In this document: positions 37,514 to 45,567 of the stretch, in pieces
Layout of the letters: each line of letters begins with the position of its first letter
Position numbering within the stretch: the first letter of the stretch is position 1
Assembly (NCBI RefSeq): GCF_000374345.1
Contig: NZ_KB893979.1
Coordinates: 46,013 to 110,012 of the forward strand
Source: Heyndrickxia acidiproducens DSM 23148
Lineage (GTDB): Bacteria; Bacillota; Bacilli; Bacillales; Bacillaceae_C
Direction of reading: 5' to 3'
Length of the DNA stretch: 64,000 nt
Made by a program: the position numbers and the translations under genes
The notes under the pieces: model-generated
The model's input: only the letters and a program-made list of their open reading frames with translations
Databases searched by the model: none
What the model was told of the DNA's origin: nothing

Positions 37514-39282
37514 TGGAAGGCCGTTCATATTATTGCGGAGATGTAACTGAGAAACATGTCGGGGAAAAAGTCACGTTAAAAGGCTGGGTGCAAAGGAGGC
37601 GTGACTTGGGCGGCTTGATTTTTGTCGATCTGCGTGACCGCGCAGGGATCGTCCAGGTCGTCTTTAATCCGGCTAACTCTGAAGAAGCGATGGCACTTGC
37701 GGAGAAAGTAAGAAACGAATACGTTCTTGAAGTAAAAGGCACCGTCGTGGAACGCGCAGCCAGCACCGTGAATGAAAATCTGAAAACCGGAAAAATTGAA
37801 ATTCAGGCTGAACAGCTCACCATCATCAATGGAGCGAAAAACCCGCCGTTTGTAATTGAAAACGAAACGGATGTCGCCGAAGATGTGCGTCTCAAATACC
37901 GCTACTTGGATTTGCGGCGCCCGGTGATGTTAGAAACGTTTAAGATGCGGCATGCGATTACGAGATCGATCCGCGGATTTTTGGATGAAGAAGGCTTTAT
38001 CGATGTGGAAACACCGGTATTAACGAAAAGTACACCGGAAGGCGCCCGTGACTATCTTGTACCGAGCCGTGTACATGGCGGGGAATTTTACGCGCTGCCG
38101 CAATCGCCGCAATTATTTAAGCAGCTGCTGATGGTTTCCGGCTTTGACCGCTATTACCAAATTGCGCGGTGTTTCCGCGATGAAGACCTGCGCGCGGACC
38201 GGCAGCCGGAATTTACACAGATTGATATTGAAACGAGCTTTTTGAACCAGGAAGAGATTTTGGCCATGACCGAAAGAATGATCAAGCGCCTGATGAAAGA
38301 AGTAAAGAACATTGATATCGATACGCCGCTGCCACGTTTGACATATGCAGAAGCGATGAGCCGTTATGGTTCCGATAAACCGGACACCCGTTTTGCCATG
38401 GAACTGGTTGATGTATCGGACATTGCTAGGGATTCCGGTTTCAAAGTGTTTGCTTCTGCAGTCGCAAACGGCGGCCAGGTGAAGGCACTGAACGCAAAAG
38501 AAGCGGCAGGCAAGTATTCGCGCAAAGACATCGATGCCCTCGGAGAATTTGCATCCCGCTACGGCGCTAAGGGCTTGGCATGGCTAAAAGCCGAAGCAGA
38601 AGGGCTTAAAGGCCCGATTGCGAAATTCTTCTCTGCCGGCGAGCAGGCACAGCTGGCTGAAAAGCTGGATGCCAAACCAGATGATCTGCTGCTCTTTGTT
38701 GCCGATAAAAAGTCTGTCGTTGCGGACGCACTCGGCGCCTTAAGAAATAAACTTGGGAAAGAACTGGATTTGATTGATGAAAGCAAATTCAATTTTCTGT
38801 GGGTAACCGACTGGCCGCTTCTTGAATATGACGAAGCAGAAGGACGTTATACGGCAGCCCACCATCCATTCACGATGCCTTTCCGCGAAGATATTGACAA
38901 GCTTGAAACAAATCCGGCTGACGTCAAAGCGCAGGCCTACGATATTGTATTAAACGGCTATGAACTGGGCGGCGGATCACTGCGGATTTATGAGCGGGAT
39001 GTCCAGGAAAAGATGTTCAAGGCGCTCGGTTTTTCAAAAGAGCAAGCACAGGCACAATTCGGTTTCCTGCTTGATGCCTTTGATTACGGGACACCGCCGC
39101 ATGGGGGCATCGCACTCGGCCTTGACCGCATCGTCATGCTGCTTTCAGGGCGTTCCAATCTGCGTGATACGATCGCCTTTCCGAAAACGGCCAGTGCAAG
39201 CTGCCTGCTGACAAAAGCACCGGGGCCGGTCAGCCAGGCACAACTGGATGAGCTGCAATTAAAATTAAATTTAAAAAAATGA
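37510..39282 (+). CDS. aspS: Aspartyl-tRNA synthetase
   Basis: Class II synthetase. The N-terminal OB-fold ([24 protein letters not shown]) binds the anticodon, the catalytic domain contains the GAD insertion region, [40 protein letters not shown] spans motif 2, and motif 3 is GLDRIVMLL. 590 residues. The ATG overlaps the hisS stop (ATGA); a second ATG follows directly. Expression depends on the histidine T-box upstream of hisS. A 6S RNA gene follows. Confidence 0.97.
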   Translation: MMEGRSYYCGDVTEKHVGEKVTLKGWVQRRRDLGGLIFVDLRDRAGIVQVVFNPANSEEAMALAEKVRNEYVLEVKGTVVERAASTVNENLKTGKIEIQAEQLTIINGAKNPPFVIENETDVAEDVRLKYRYLDLRRPVMLETFKMRHAITRSIRGFLDEEGFIDVETPVLTKSTPEGARDYLVPSRVHGGEFYALPQSPQLFKQLLMVSGFDRYYQIARCFRDEDLRADRQPEFTQIDIETSFLNQEEILAMTERMIKRLMKEVKNIDIDTPLPRLTYAEAMSRYGSDKPDTRFAMELVDVSDIARDSGFKVFASAVANGGQVKALNAKEAAGKYSRKDIDALGEFASRYGAKGLAWLKAEAEGLKGPIAKFFSAGEQAQLAEKLDAKPDDLLLFVADKKSVVADALGALRNKLGKELDLIDESKFNFLWVTDWPLLEYDEAEGRYTAAHHPFTMPFREDIDKLETNPADVKAQAYDIVLNGYELGGGSLRIYERDVQEKMFKALGFSKEQAQAQFGFLLDAFDYGTPPHGGIALGLDRIVMLLSGRSNLRDTIAFPKTASASCLLTKAPGPVSQAQLDELQLKLNLKK

Positions 39283-39314
39283 GAAAAATTCTGCTGCCTG
39301 TGAAACTTTTTCAA

Positions 39315-39343
39315 TTGAAAATCACATGAAAAAGTGATAAGAT
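39315..39343 (+). promoter_or_regulatory. Promoter of the 6S RNA gene
   Basis: TTGAAA (39315-39320), 17 bases, TAAGAT (39338-39343); predicted start near 39350. Confidence 0.7.
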
Positions 39344-39349
39344 AAATAC

Positions 39350-39556
39350 AAGTTGAATGAGTCCTGATGTGTTCGTACATGTACCTTATCGTTTTGACCG
39401 AACACTTCATTACCGGGAGCCCGGAGTTCCCGGGGCGGCGTACATGCCCTTATTGGAGGGACGTATAAAGCCCGGGGCAGGGCACCCACCTGCTTTAAGC
39501 GGGATCAAAACAGAGGATAACAACAACGGCACGATCGGGACTCATTCCACTCTTCT
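39350..39556 (+). ncRNA. bsrA: 6S RNA (6S-1/BsrA type)
   Basis: Small RNA that binds the housekeeping RNA polymerase holoenzyme by imitating an open promoter. The ends pair as GAATGAGTCC (39355-39364) with GGGACTCATTC (39537-39547). Between them lie a long, irregular hairpin with a central bubble containing CGTTTTGACCGAACACTTC on the 5' side and CCTGCTTTAAGCGGGATCAAAAC on the 3' side, features I recall from B. subtilis 6S-1. Position also fits: B. subtilis has bsrA between aspS and yrvM. No reading frame of merit covers it. Confidence 0.85.
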
Positions 39557-39567
39557 TTCATAAAAAT

Positions 39568-39602
39568 TTCCCTCTTTCAAAAAAGAGGGTTTTGTTTTTT
39601 TC
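39568..39602 (+). terminator. Terminator of 6S RNA
   Basis: CCCTCTTT paired with AAGAGGG around an A-rich loop, followed by TTTTGTTTTTTT. Confidence 0.88.
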
Positions 39603-39716
39603 GCTTTTGCATTTGCTGTTGATGATGTTTTCAGCTGCAAGAAAGAGAAGAAAAGGAATTATTATTTTTTTCATGCCTGAAGTGAGCCTGAAATTGATTA
39701 AAAAGAAGGAATCACC

Positions 39717-40718
39717 GTGGACCATTCGATTTTTGAACGTGCTAACCAGTTTTTGGGCAGAATGATGCCGGTTTTTATCCCTGGAAGTCTGATAATTGGA
39801 ATTTTTTTAGGGCGCCATGTCACGCCTTTTTTGTTTTTGGTGCCATGGTTGTTTGCTTTTATGACTTTTACTGGCAGCATCGGGTCAACGTTCCGGCAAC
39901 TGGGGCTGGTTGTCCGCCATCCTTTCCCCGTTTTGCTGGCATTTATCGTGCTGCATATTTTAATGCCGGTTTACGCATTTTGTGTCGGGCATCTGTTTTA
40001 CCATAATGCCCCTTTAACAGTTACCGGATTTTTGCTGTCTGCCGCGATACCGACCGGGGTGACAAGCTTTGTCTGGGTCATGATGCAAAAAGGAAATATC
40101 CCGCTCGTATTGACGGTGATTTTAATTGACACGCTGCTTTCGCCCGTTGTGGTCCCGCTCACCTTAATGATATTCGCCGGAAAAAGTGTTGATATAAACG
40201 TATGGTCTTTGATGTCTGATTTATTTACGATGATCGTGATCCCTTCACTGCTCGGAATTCTTTTCAGCCAGCGGACATCTGTTAAAACCCAGAAAAATGC
40301 GGCTACCATCCTATCGCCGTTTTCGAAAATCGGAATGTTTGTGGTTGTCTTGATCAACGGCGGGGTCGTGACGCCTTATCTTCAGCATCTGGATATTCAA
40401 ATTCTGTTTATTCTTTTAACCGTGTTGTTTATCTCTGCATCCGGCTACTTATTAAGCTGGCTTTCCGGCGCGCTCTTCCATTTAAAACAAGATATGGTTA
40501 TCACCCTTACGTATAGCGGGGGGATGCGCAATATCAGCGCCGGTTCAGTGATCGCCGTATCATTTTTTCCTGCCCAGGTTGTGCTGCCGGTTGTAGCCGG
40601 CATGCTGTTTCAGCAAGTGCTGGCTTCCTTCTACGGTCAAATGCTGGCGAAATTCTACAGCAGGCCGAAACAACAGGGGCATGCAGGAAAAGAAACGGGG
40701 CGCGAACCTCTTCATTAA
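39717..40718 (+). CDS. Bile acid:sodium symporter (BASS) family carrier
   Basis: Integral membrane carrier of 333 residues with about ten hydrophobic segments. Family-like features include the discontinuous helix regions AAIPTGVTSFVWVMMQKGN and YSGGMRNISAGSVIA, which in BASS members form the sodium and substrate sites. The GTG at 39717 follows AAGAAGGAA. The substrate cannot be inferred; bacterial members move pantoate, pyruvate, bile acids or other organic anions. It stands alone between the 6S RNA and tcdA, an insertion compared with the B. subtilis order. Confidence 0.75.
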   Translation: MDHSIFERANQFLGRMMPVFIPGSLIIGIFLGRHVTPFLFLVPWLFAFMTFTGSIGSTFRQLGLVVRHPFPVLLAFIVLHILMPVYAFCVGHLFYHNAPLTVTGFLLSAAIPTGVTSFVWVMMQKGNIPLVLTVILIDTLLSPVVVPLTLMIFAGKSVDINVWSLMSDLFTMIVIPSLLGILFSQRTSVKTQKNAATILSPFSKIGMFVVVLINGGVVTPYLQHLDIQILFILLTVLFISASGYLLSWLSGALFHLKQDMVITLTYSGGMRNISAGSVIAVSFFPAQVVLPVVAGMLFQQVLASFYGQMLAKFYSRPKQQGHAGKETGREPLH

Positions 40719-40742
40719 GTATTGCTTTCCGGTCCGATTTTG

Positions 40743-40748
40743 TATAAT
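40743..40748 (+). promoter_or_regulatory. -10 box of the tcdA promoter
   Basis: Perfect TATAAT, 37 bases before the tcdA start. The -35 region is weak (TTGCTT at 40722, short spacing). It lies inside the upstream extension of the frame, supporting the start at 40785. Confidence 0.5.
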
Positions 40749-40784
40749 CTAATGAAGAAGTCAGATCGTTTGGAGATGATACAT

Positions 40785-41552
40785 ATGCTTCACCAGTTTT
40801 CCAGGAATGAACTGGCAATTGGGCAGGAAGGCTTGCAAAAACTGAAAAACAGTTCGGTAGCAGTTCTCGGAATTGGGGGAGTAGGGTCTTTTGCAGTTGA
40901 AGCACTTGCCCGCTCCGGCATTGGGAAACTCATTCTTGTCGATAAAGATGACATCGATATTACCAATGTCAACCGCCAGATTCCCGCACTGCTCTCGACT
41001 GTCGGCCGGTCAAAAGCAGACCTGATGAAAAAAAGAATTGCGGATATTAATCCGGAATGTGAATGCATTTCGTTAAAAATGTTCTATACAGAAGAAACCT
41101 ATGAAGCATTTTTTCAATACAATCCGGATTATGTGGTGGATGCTTCCGATACGATTATTTATAAAGTGCATTTAATGAAAGAATGCCTGAAACGGAAGAT
41201 TAACATCATTTCAAGCATGGGCGCTGCGAATAAAATGGATCCGACCCGGCTAAGGATTGCTGACATATCCGAAACGCATACGGACCCGATTGCCCGTGTC
41301 GTTCGTTTGAAATTGCGCAAAGAAGGTATCCGTAAAGGAATTCCGGTTGTCTTTTCCGATGAAAGCCCGATTATTATCCGCGAAGAAGTCCGGAAAGTCG
41401 TCGGAAATGACCAGGCTGAAACCAGGAAAGCGCAGATGCCGCCGTCATCGAACGCTTTTGTACCTTCCACCGCAGGCTTATTTATGGCGAGCTATGTTGT
41501 GCGCGATATATTAAAGGATATCCCGATCAAACGGGTGAAGGATGAAAAATAA
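40785..41552 (+). CDS. tcdA: tRNA threonylcarbamoyladenosine dehydratase TcdA
   Basis: E1-like enzyme (YrvM/CsdL family) that cyclises t6A in tRNA to ct6A using ATP. The nucleotide-binding glycine motif GIGGVGS is at residues 29-35, DKDDIDITNVNRQI near 52-65, and the conserved MPPSSNAFVPSTAG near the C-terminus. The ATG at 40785 yields MLHQFSRNELAIG, the same start as B. subtilis YrvM, and 255 residues. TTTGGAGATGA precedes it. Confidence 0.95.
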   Translation: MLHQFSRNELAIGQEGLQKLKNSSVAVLGIGGVGSFAVEALARSGIGKLILVDKDDIDITNVNRQIPALLSTVGRSKADLMKKRIADINPECECISLKMFYTEETYEAFFQYNPDYVVDASDTIIYKVHLMKECLKRKINIISSMGAANKMDPTRLRIADISETHTDPIARVVRLKLRKEGIRKGIPVVFSDESPIIIREEVRKVVGNDQAETRKAQMPPSSNAFVPSTAGLFMASYVVRDILKDIPIKRVKDEK

Positions 41553-41565
41553 TAACGCTTTATCA

Positions 41566-41589
41566 AGTCTCCGGTTCCGGAGGCTTTTT
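41566..41589 (+). terminator. Terminator after tcdA
   Basis: GTCTCCGG paired with CCGGAGGC around TT, then TTTTT. Confidence 0.88.
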
Positions 41590-41647
41590 CAAATTTGTCA
41601 GCGATTCGTTTGGGTAAGTGAGAGTTCCGGCTTTTTTACATGGAAAA

Positions 41648-41676
41648 GGGAAGCAGCAGCGGCTTCCCTTTTTTAA
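41648..41676. terminator. Terminator of cotG (bidirectional)
   Basis: GGGAAGC paired with GCTTCCC around AGCAGCG. It lies 17 bases past the cotG stop on the reverse strand, followed there by CTTTTCC; the plus strand has TTTTTT. Confidence 0.7.
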
Positions 41677-41692
41677 CGCGCACGTTTCCCTA

Positions 41693-42400
41693 TTAATCCC
41701 GATTATGGTAACGGACAGACCACAAGCTTCCGTCACGCCACTGTTCTTCAACAACTTGGTAACCGCCGCGGCTATTGTTCCGCTCTTCAAAATCAGAGAA
41801 ACGGTCCATACTGCGATTTCTTGAAGTAAAGCGGCATTGTTTGCGTGAAGTATTGCGATTTCTGGAAGTGGAACAGCTCCGCTTGCGTGAAGTGTTACGG
41901 TTTCTTGAAGTACGGCGGCATTGTTTGCGTGAAGTATTGCGGTTTCTTGAAGTAAAGCGGCTCCGCCTGCGTGAAGTATTACGGTTTCTTGAAGTACGGC
42001 GGCATTGTTTGCGTGAAGTATTGCGGTTTCTTGAAGTAAAGCGGTTCTGTTTGCGTGAAGTATTGCGGTTTCTGGAAGTAGAGCGGTTCTGCTTGCGTGA
42101 AGTATTGCGGTTTCTTGAAGTAAAGCGGTTCTGCTTGCGCGAAGTATTGCGATTTCTGGAAGTAGAGCGGTTCTGCTTGCGTGAAGTGTTGCGATTTCTG
42201 GAAGTAGAGCGGTTCTGCTTGCGTGAAGAGCTGCGGTTACCGGAAGAAAAGCGGCAGCAGCAATTGCACTGGCAGCAACAATTACAGCAATCTTTACGTC
42301 TGCGTTTATGGCCCGGATCCTGGTACAAATATTGATCGAGCCCGCTCATGTTTGCCTGGTCCACCCCCGCTTGGATATCTTCTCGTGAATAATGACTCAT
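41693..42400 (-). CDS. cotG: Spore coat protein CotG-like with 14-residue Arg/Ser repeats
   Basis: Structural spore coat protein and expected substrate of the CotH kinase encoded divergently beside it. The ATG at 42400 follows AAGGAGGAG. The N-terminus (MSHYSREDIQAGV...DQYLYQDPG) and C-terminus (EEQWRDGSLWSVRYHNRD) resemble the ends of B. subtilis CotG. Between them is a cysteine cluster (CCNCCCQCNCCC, residues ~38-49), then nine full and one partial copies of a 14-residue repeat of the form RKQxRxTSRNRNTS (42 bases each). Each repeat offers several Ser/Thr next to Arg. The central repeat is unlike the SHKKSRS-type repeat recalled for B. subtilis. It has 235 residues. Confidence 0.85.
   Translation of the reverse strand: MSHYSREDIQAGVDQANMSGLDQYLYQDPGHKRRRKDCCNCCCQCNCCCRFSSGNRSSSRKQNRSTSRNRNTSRKQNRSTSRNRNTSRKQNRFTSRNRNTSRKQNRSTSRNRNTSRKQNRFTSRNRNTSRKQCRRTSRNRNTSRRRSRFTSRNRNTSRKQCRRTSRNRNTSRKRSCSTSRNRNTSRKQCRFTSRNRSMDRFSDFEERNNSRGGYQVVEEQWRDGSLWSVRYHNRD
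41820..42235. repeat. 42-base tandem repeat array inside cotG
   Basis: About ten copies of a 42-base unit, each encoding 14 residues on the reverse strand, with stretches such as TTGCGTGAAGTATTGCGGTT recurring on the plus strand. Identity between units is high, which favours copy-number change by slippage or recombination. Confidence 0.9.
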
Positions 42401-42466
42401 AGATTTCTCCTCCTTATCCATTTTTAGAACCAAACCTATTGAACAATCTGGCTCTTTTTACTTTAC

Positions 42467-42475
42467 TATCTTATG
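42467..42475 (-). promoter_or_regulatory. Sigma-K-type -10 box for cotG
   Basis: On the reverse strand this reads CATAAGATA, an exact match to the sigma-K -10 pattern CATAnnnTA, 67 bases before the cotG start. The -35 region is not a clear match. Confidence 0.5.
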
Positions 42476-42634
42476 TATTTACGATTTCGCCGCATAAGAC
42501 AAACATGTATATTTTCAAAAAATAGGTAAGGGCAAATAGCGGATTGAAAGGCAGCCGTGCAGGTTTATACCAAATGGACCGTGTCATCCAAAGCATCCCC
42601 CACATACGAATAAGTAAAAAACGGGGGGAGACAA

Positions 42635-43720
42635 ATGAAACCCATGAATATACCTATTTACCAGCTTTATATTCACCCGCAGCAATTTCGGGAATTAAAA
42701 AAGGATATTTGGAATGATGAACCGCTTCCGGCCTCGCTTATCATTCAAAAAAAACGATATGACATTGACATCGCCTATCGCGGCTCCCATATTCGCAAGT
42801 TTCCAAAGAAGTCTTATTTTATTTCTTTTTATGCGCCGAAAATGTTCCGGGGAGCAAAAGCCATCCATTTAAACGGCGAATATAAAGATCCATCGCTGAT
42901 CCGCAACAAACTGTCACTGGACTTTTTTTCGGATATCGGTGTCCTGTCACCAAGGTCCAGGCATGTTTTCTTAAAAGTAAACGGCAAAAATGAAGGGATC
43001 TATTTGGAACTTGAATCGGTTGATGAACAATTCCTGCAAAAAAGGGAACTGCCAAACGGCCCCATCTACTATGCGGTAAACGGGGATGCTAATTTTTCAT
43101 TCATGAGCGATCTTGATCATGATGTGAAGTCTTCCCTGCTGTCAGGCTATGAAAGAAAAACGGGAACGGAAGAAGACAGCCATAGATTGGAAACATTTAT
43201 CTACCGTCTCAACACGATGCTTGAATTAGAGTTTGAACAGGAAATCGGGCACCTATTAAATGTGGACCGCTACTTGCGCTGGCTTGCAGGCATCATCTTC
43301 ACACAAAATTATGACGGTTTTGTCCATAATTATGCACTCTATGAAAATCATGATACAGGCCTTTTTGAAATCATTCCCTGGGATTACGACGCAACATGGG
43401 GACGGGATGTCAATGGCAAGCGGATGAGTGAAGATTATGTTGATTTGTACGGCTACAATACATTGACAGCGCGTCTTTTGGGCATTGGTACATTTCGAAG
43501 GCAGTACCAGGCTATTTTAAAGGAAATTCTTGCCAACCAATTTTCCATTGACATGATTAAGCCGAAAGTAGAAACGATGTACAGCACGCTTTCAAACTGC
43601 ATCAGCCTTGACCCGTATAAAAACCGTGAGAAATGGCTTGGGGAGCCTGCCTTGATCTATCAATATATTGAGGCAAGAAGCGCCTATATCCGCAGCCAAC
43701 TCGAAAAGTTGAATATTTAG
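42635..43720 (+). CDS. cotH: Spore coat protein kinase CotH
   Basis: Atypical protein kinase that phosphorylates CotG and CotB during outer-coat assembly. The segment IDIAYRGSHIRKFPKKSY near residues 46-62 and HLNGEYKDPSLIRNKL near 80-95 are conserved, as are LRWLAGIIFTQNYDGFVHNYALYE and the metal/catalytic motif IPWDYDATWGRD near residues 247-258. The 361-residue length is one less than B. subtilis CotH. The ATG follows GGGGGGAGAC. It is divergent from cotG and followed by two cotB-type genes. Confidence 0.95.
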   Translation: MKPMNIPIYQLYIHPQQFRELKKDIWNDEPLPASLIIQKKRYDIDIAYRGSHIRKFPKKSYFISFYAPKMFRGAKAIHLNGEYKDPSLIRNKLSLDFFSDIGVLSPRSRHVFLKVNGKNEGIYLELESVDEQFLQKRELPNGPIYYAVNGDANFSFMSDLDHDVKSSLLSGYERKTGTEEDSHRLETFIYRLNTMLELEFEQEIGHLLNVDRYLRWLAGIIFTQNYDGFVHNYALYENHDTGLFEIIPWDYDATWGRDVNGKRMSEDYVDLYGYNTLTARLLGIGTFRRQYQAILKEILANQFSIDMIKPKVETMYSTLSNCISLDPYKNREKWLGEPALIYQYIEARSAYIRSQLEKLNI

Positions 43721-43860
43721 GCTGATAGGTATCCGTTGATTTTAAAAAGAATAGGGAGAACGCCAATGCCAAAACATGTCGTGATACGTATGTATATGAT
43801 GTATCTACCTTCTAAAGATAAATATTCTGGCGGGTAAACTATCTATCAAGGGGGAACATC

Positions 43861-44790
43861 ATGGGTAAAGATTTTATTCCATCATCGTTGTTAGGACGGA
43901 ATGTCACAATTTACCGTGGGGGTCCGGAATCTAAAAATGGCATATTGCTTGATATTCAGGACGATTACGTGGCGCTCCAGTCGGAAAAGGATGTCATTTA
44001 TTACCAATCCCGGCACATCCAGAGCATTAGTGAAAATTCAAAGCATAATGCAAGGCTGCAATCGAAGCTGGAAAGCGAAATGGACTGCCGGCATGCACAG
44101 GATTTCCTGGCGCTTTTGGAATCAATGGCCAATCACGCCATCCAAATTAACCAGGGCGGGCCGGAATCAAGGCTTGGCCTGCTGCTTGCAGTCGGTGAAG
44201 ACTATCTCGTGCTTTGGACAAAAGAAGACGGCGCTGTGTATTACAATTTGCAGCACATTAAAAGTGTGGTCGAACGAAAAATTCCGAAGCATTTAGAAAA
44301 CCAAAAGCCTGACTTTATTCTTGCACCCCGTTTCGATTCTTTATTTAAAATTTTTAACCACCAATGGGTATCCATCAATAGGGGCGGCCCGGAAGCACTG
44401 GAAGGCATTTTAACGGAAAATTCAAGCGGTTTGTACACGCTTGTCCATCATGAAGAATTATTCAGGATCCATCCTTTCCATGTCAAGAGCATCAGCATTG
44501 GGGCAAAAGGCGCGGACAAACAAGACAAAAATAAGGACGGCAAACAGCAATCCGGCAAAAACGAAAAAGATGGCAGAAAATCCGGAGACAATTCCGGAAA
44601 CGAGTCCAGTTCTTCCTCCTCATCCTATTATGAAGATACGGAATCCTTCGACTATGGTGAAGGTGAATCTTTCTCTACCGGAGATTCCAGAATGACGCCA
44701 TATGAAAGAAGGACATCCGGATCTTCTTACCGGCCACCGGTTCGGGAAACCGTCACCCAGTCAAGAAATTATGTGTGGAAAAGAAAATAA
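43861..44790 (+). CDS. cotB: Spore coat protein CotB-like with Ser-rich tail
   Basis: Outer-coat protein of the CotB family. Three related segments occur (IYRGGPESKNGILLDIQDDYVAL, INQGGPESRLGLLLAVGEDYLVL, INRGGPEALEGILTENSSGLYTL), each about 60-90 residues apart, a repeated small beta domain with YY..HI at its end. From residue ~215 the chain turns hydrophilic (KQDKNKDGKQQSGKNEKDGRK), then a serine run (NESSSSSSSYYEDTES) and an Arg-rich end. The serine-rich tail is the part expected to be phosphorylated by CotH. 309 residues. AAGGGGG precedes the ATG. Confidence 0.9.
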   Translation: MGKDFIPSSLLGRNVTIYRGGPESKNGILLDIQDDYVALQSEKDVIYYQSRHIQSISENSKHNARLQSKLESEMDCRHAQDFLALLESMANHAIQINQGGPESRLGLLLAVGEDYLVLWTKEDGAVYYNLQHIKSVVERKIPKHLENQKPDFILAPRFDSLFKIFNHQWVSINRGGPEALEGILTENSSGLYTLVHHEELFRIHPFHVKSISIGAKGADKQDKNKDGKQQSGKNEKDGRKSGDNSGNESSSSSSSYYEDTESFDYGEGESFSTGDSRMTPYERRTSGSSYRPPVRETVTQSRNYVWKRK

Positions 44791-44841
44791 CGGTTGCAGC
44801 CGGAAATTGCTGCATGCTGCACATAAAAAAGGAGGTGGCGT

Positions 44842-45516
44842 ATGGGAATAGAAAAACTGCTGGATCGGGAAGTTGACATTGAGTTATCGGGCAGTCTGAT
44901 GATATCCGGCATGCTTATAGATGTTGGGACAGATCTGTTGGTCTTATACGACGGAAATAACTATCATTATGTTCCTTTTATTCATATCCACAGTTTAAAA
45001 GAAAAGCAGGATAAGGAAATATCGGAAGAGTCAGCAGCATCGGAACAAGAACTGGGAAATAACGATCCCGTTTCCTACCGGAAGATCCTGACGAATGCAA
45101 AAGGCAGGTTTGTCCGGCTCACATTGTCTGACAAACAAATTTTATATGGTTATATTGCGAGCGTATTAAACGATTATCTTGTTTTTTATTCCCCGGTCTT
45201 TAAAACCATTCTTGTTGCAATGCAGCATGTAAAATGGCTGACGCCTTACCCTGCCAAACAAACTCCGTATGGGCTTGCGGATGAAGATCTGCCTGTTAAA
45301 CCCATCAATCAGCCGTTTGCGCGCTCTTTTGAAGAACAATTGAAAAAGTATGAAGGCACATTGCTTGTGTTTGACCTTGATCCTTCCACAGAAAAAACCG
45401 GCGTATTGCAGAAAAAGGATCAAAATATGCTTGAACTTTCGGATGCATATGGCGAAACGGTTTTTTTAAAACTGTCCCACATAAAATGCGTCTATGTCGC
45501 AAACCATCAGCCATGA
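44842..45516 (+). CDS. Second CotB-like spore coat protein lacking the Ser-rich tail
   Basis: A 224-residue relative of the CotB domain repeats: DREVDIELSGSLMISGMLIDVGTDLLVLYDGNNYHYVPFIHIHSL, then GRFVRLTLSDKQILYGYIASVLNDYLVFYSPVFKTILVAMQHVKWLT, then a third, diverged copy (GTLLVFDLDPSTEKTGVLQKKDQNMLELSD..GETVFLKLSHIKCVYV). It lacks the low-complexity serine tail of the upstream gene. Start follows a strong AAAGGAGGTGGC, and the gene lies 51 bases after cotB, so the two are probably one operon. A coat role is inferred. Confidence 0.8.
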   Translation: MGIEKLLDREVDIELSGSLMISGMLIDVGTDLLVLYDGNNYHYVPFIHIHSLKEKQDKEISEESAASEQELGNNDPVSYRKILTNAKGRFVRLTLSDKQILYGYIASVLNDYLVFYSPVFKTILVAMQHVKWLTPYPAKQTPYGLADEDLPVKPINQPFARSFEEQLKKYEGTLLVFDLDPSTEKTGVLQKKDQNMLELSDAYGETVFLKLSHIKCVYVANHQP

Positions 45517-45533
45517 TTCGGAAAATATCCCCG

Positions 45534-45567
45534 TGCATTCAACAGAATCGCCGGGGATATTTTTTTT
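45534..45567 (+). terminator. Terminator after the cotB pair
   Basis: AATATCCCCG paired with CGGGGATATT, followed by a run of T residues. It overlaps the end of the convergent ArsB-like gene. Confidence 0.88.

Noticed and set aside
41820..42235. Regular 42-base repeats that could be mistaken for a CRISPR array
   Set aside because: There are no unique spacers; units are contiguous and encode a periodic protein. No cas genes are near.
41775..42335. 186-codon plus-strand open frame (REVLRFLEV repeats) antisense to cotG
   Set aside because: It is open only because the 42-base repeat unit lacks stops in this frame. There is no ribosome site, and the reverse-strand frame has conserved CotG ends and a strong Shine-Dalgarno.
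43720..43860. Possible sigma-K promoter before cotB (TATGTATA near 43790)
   Set aside because: Does not match CATAnnnTA, and no -35 AC element at the right distance; left unannotated although mother-cell expression is expected.
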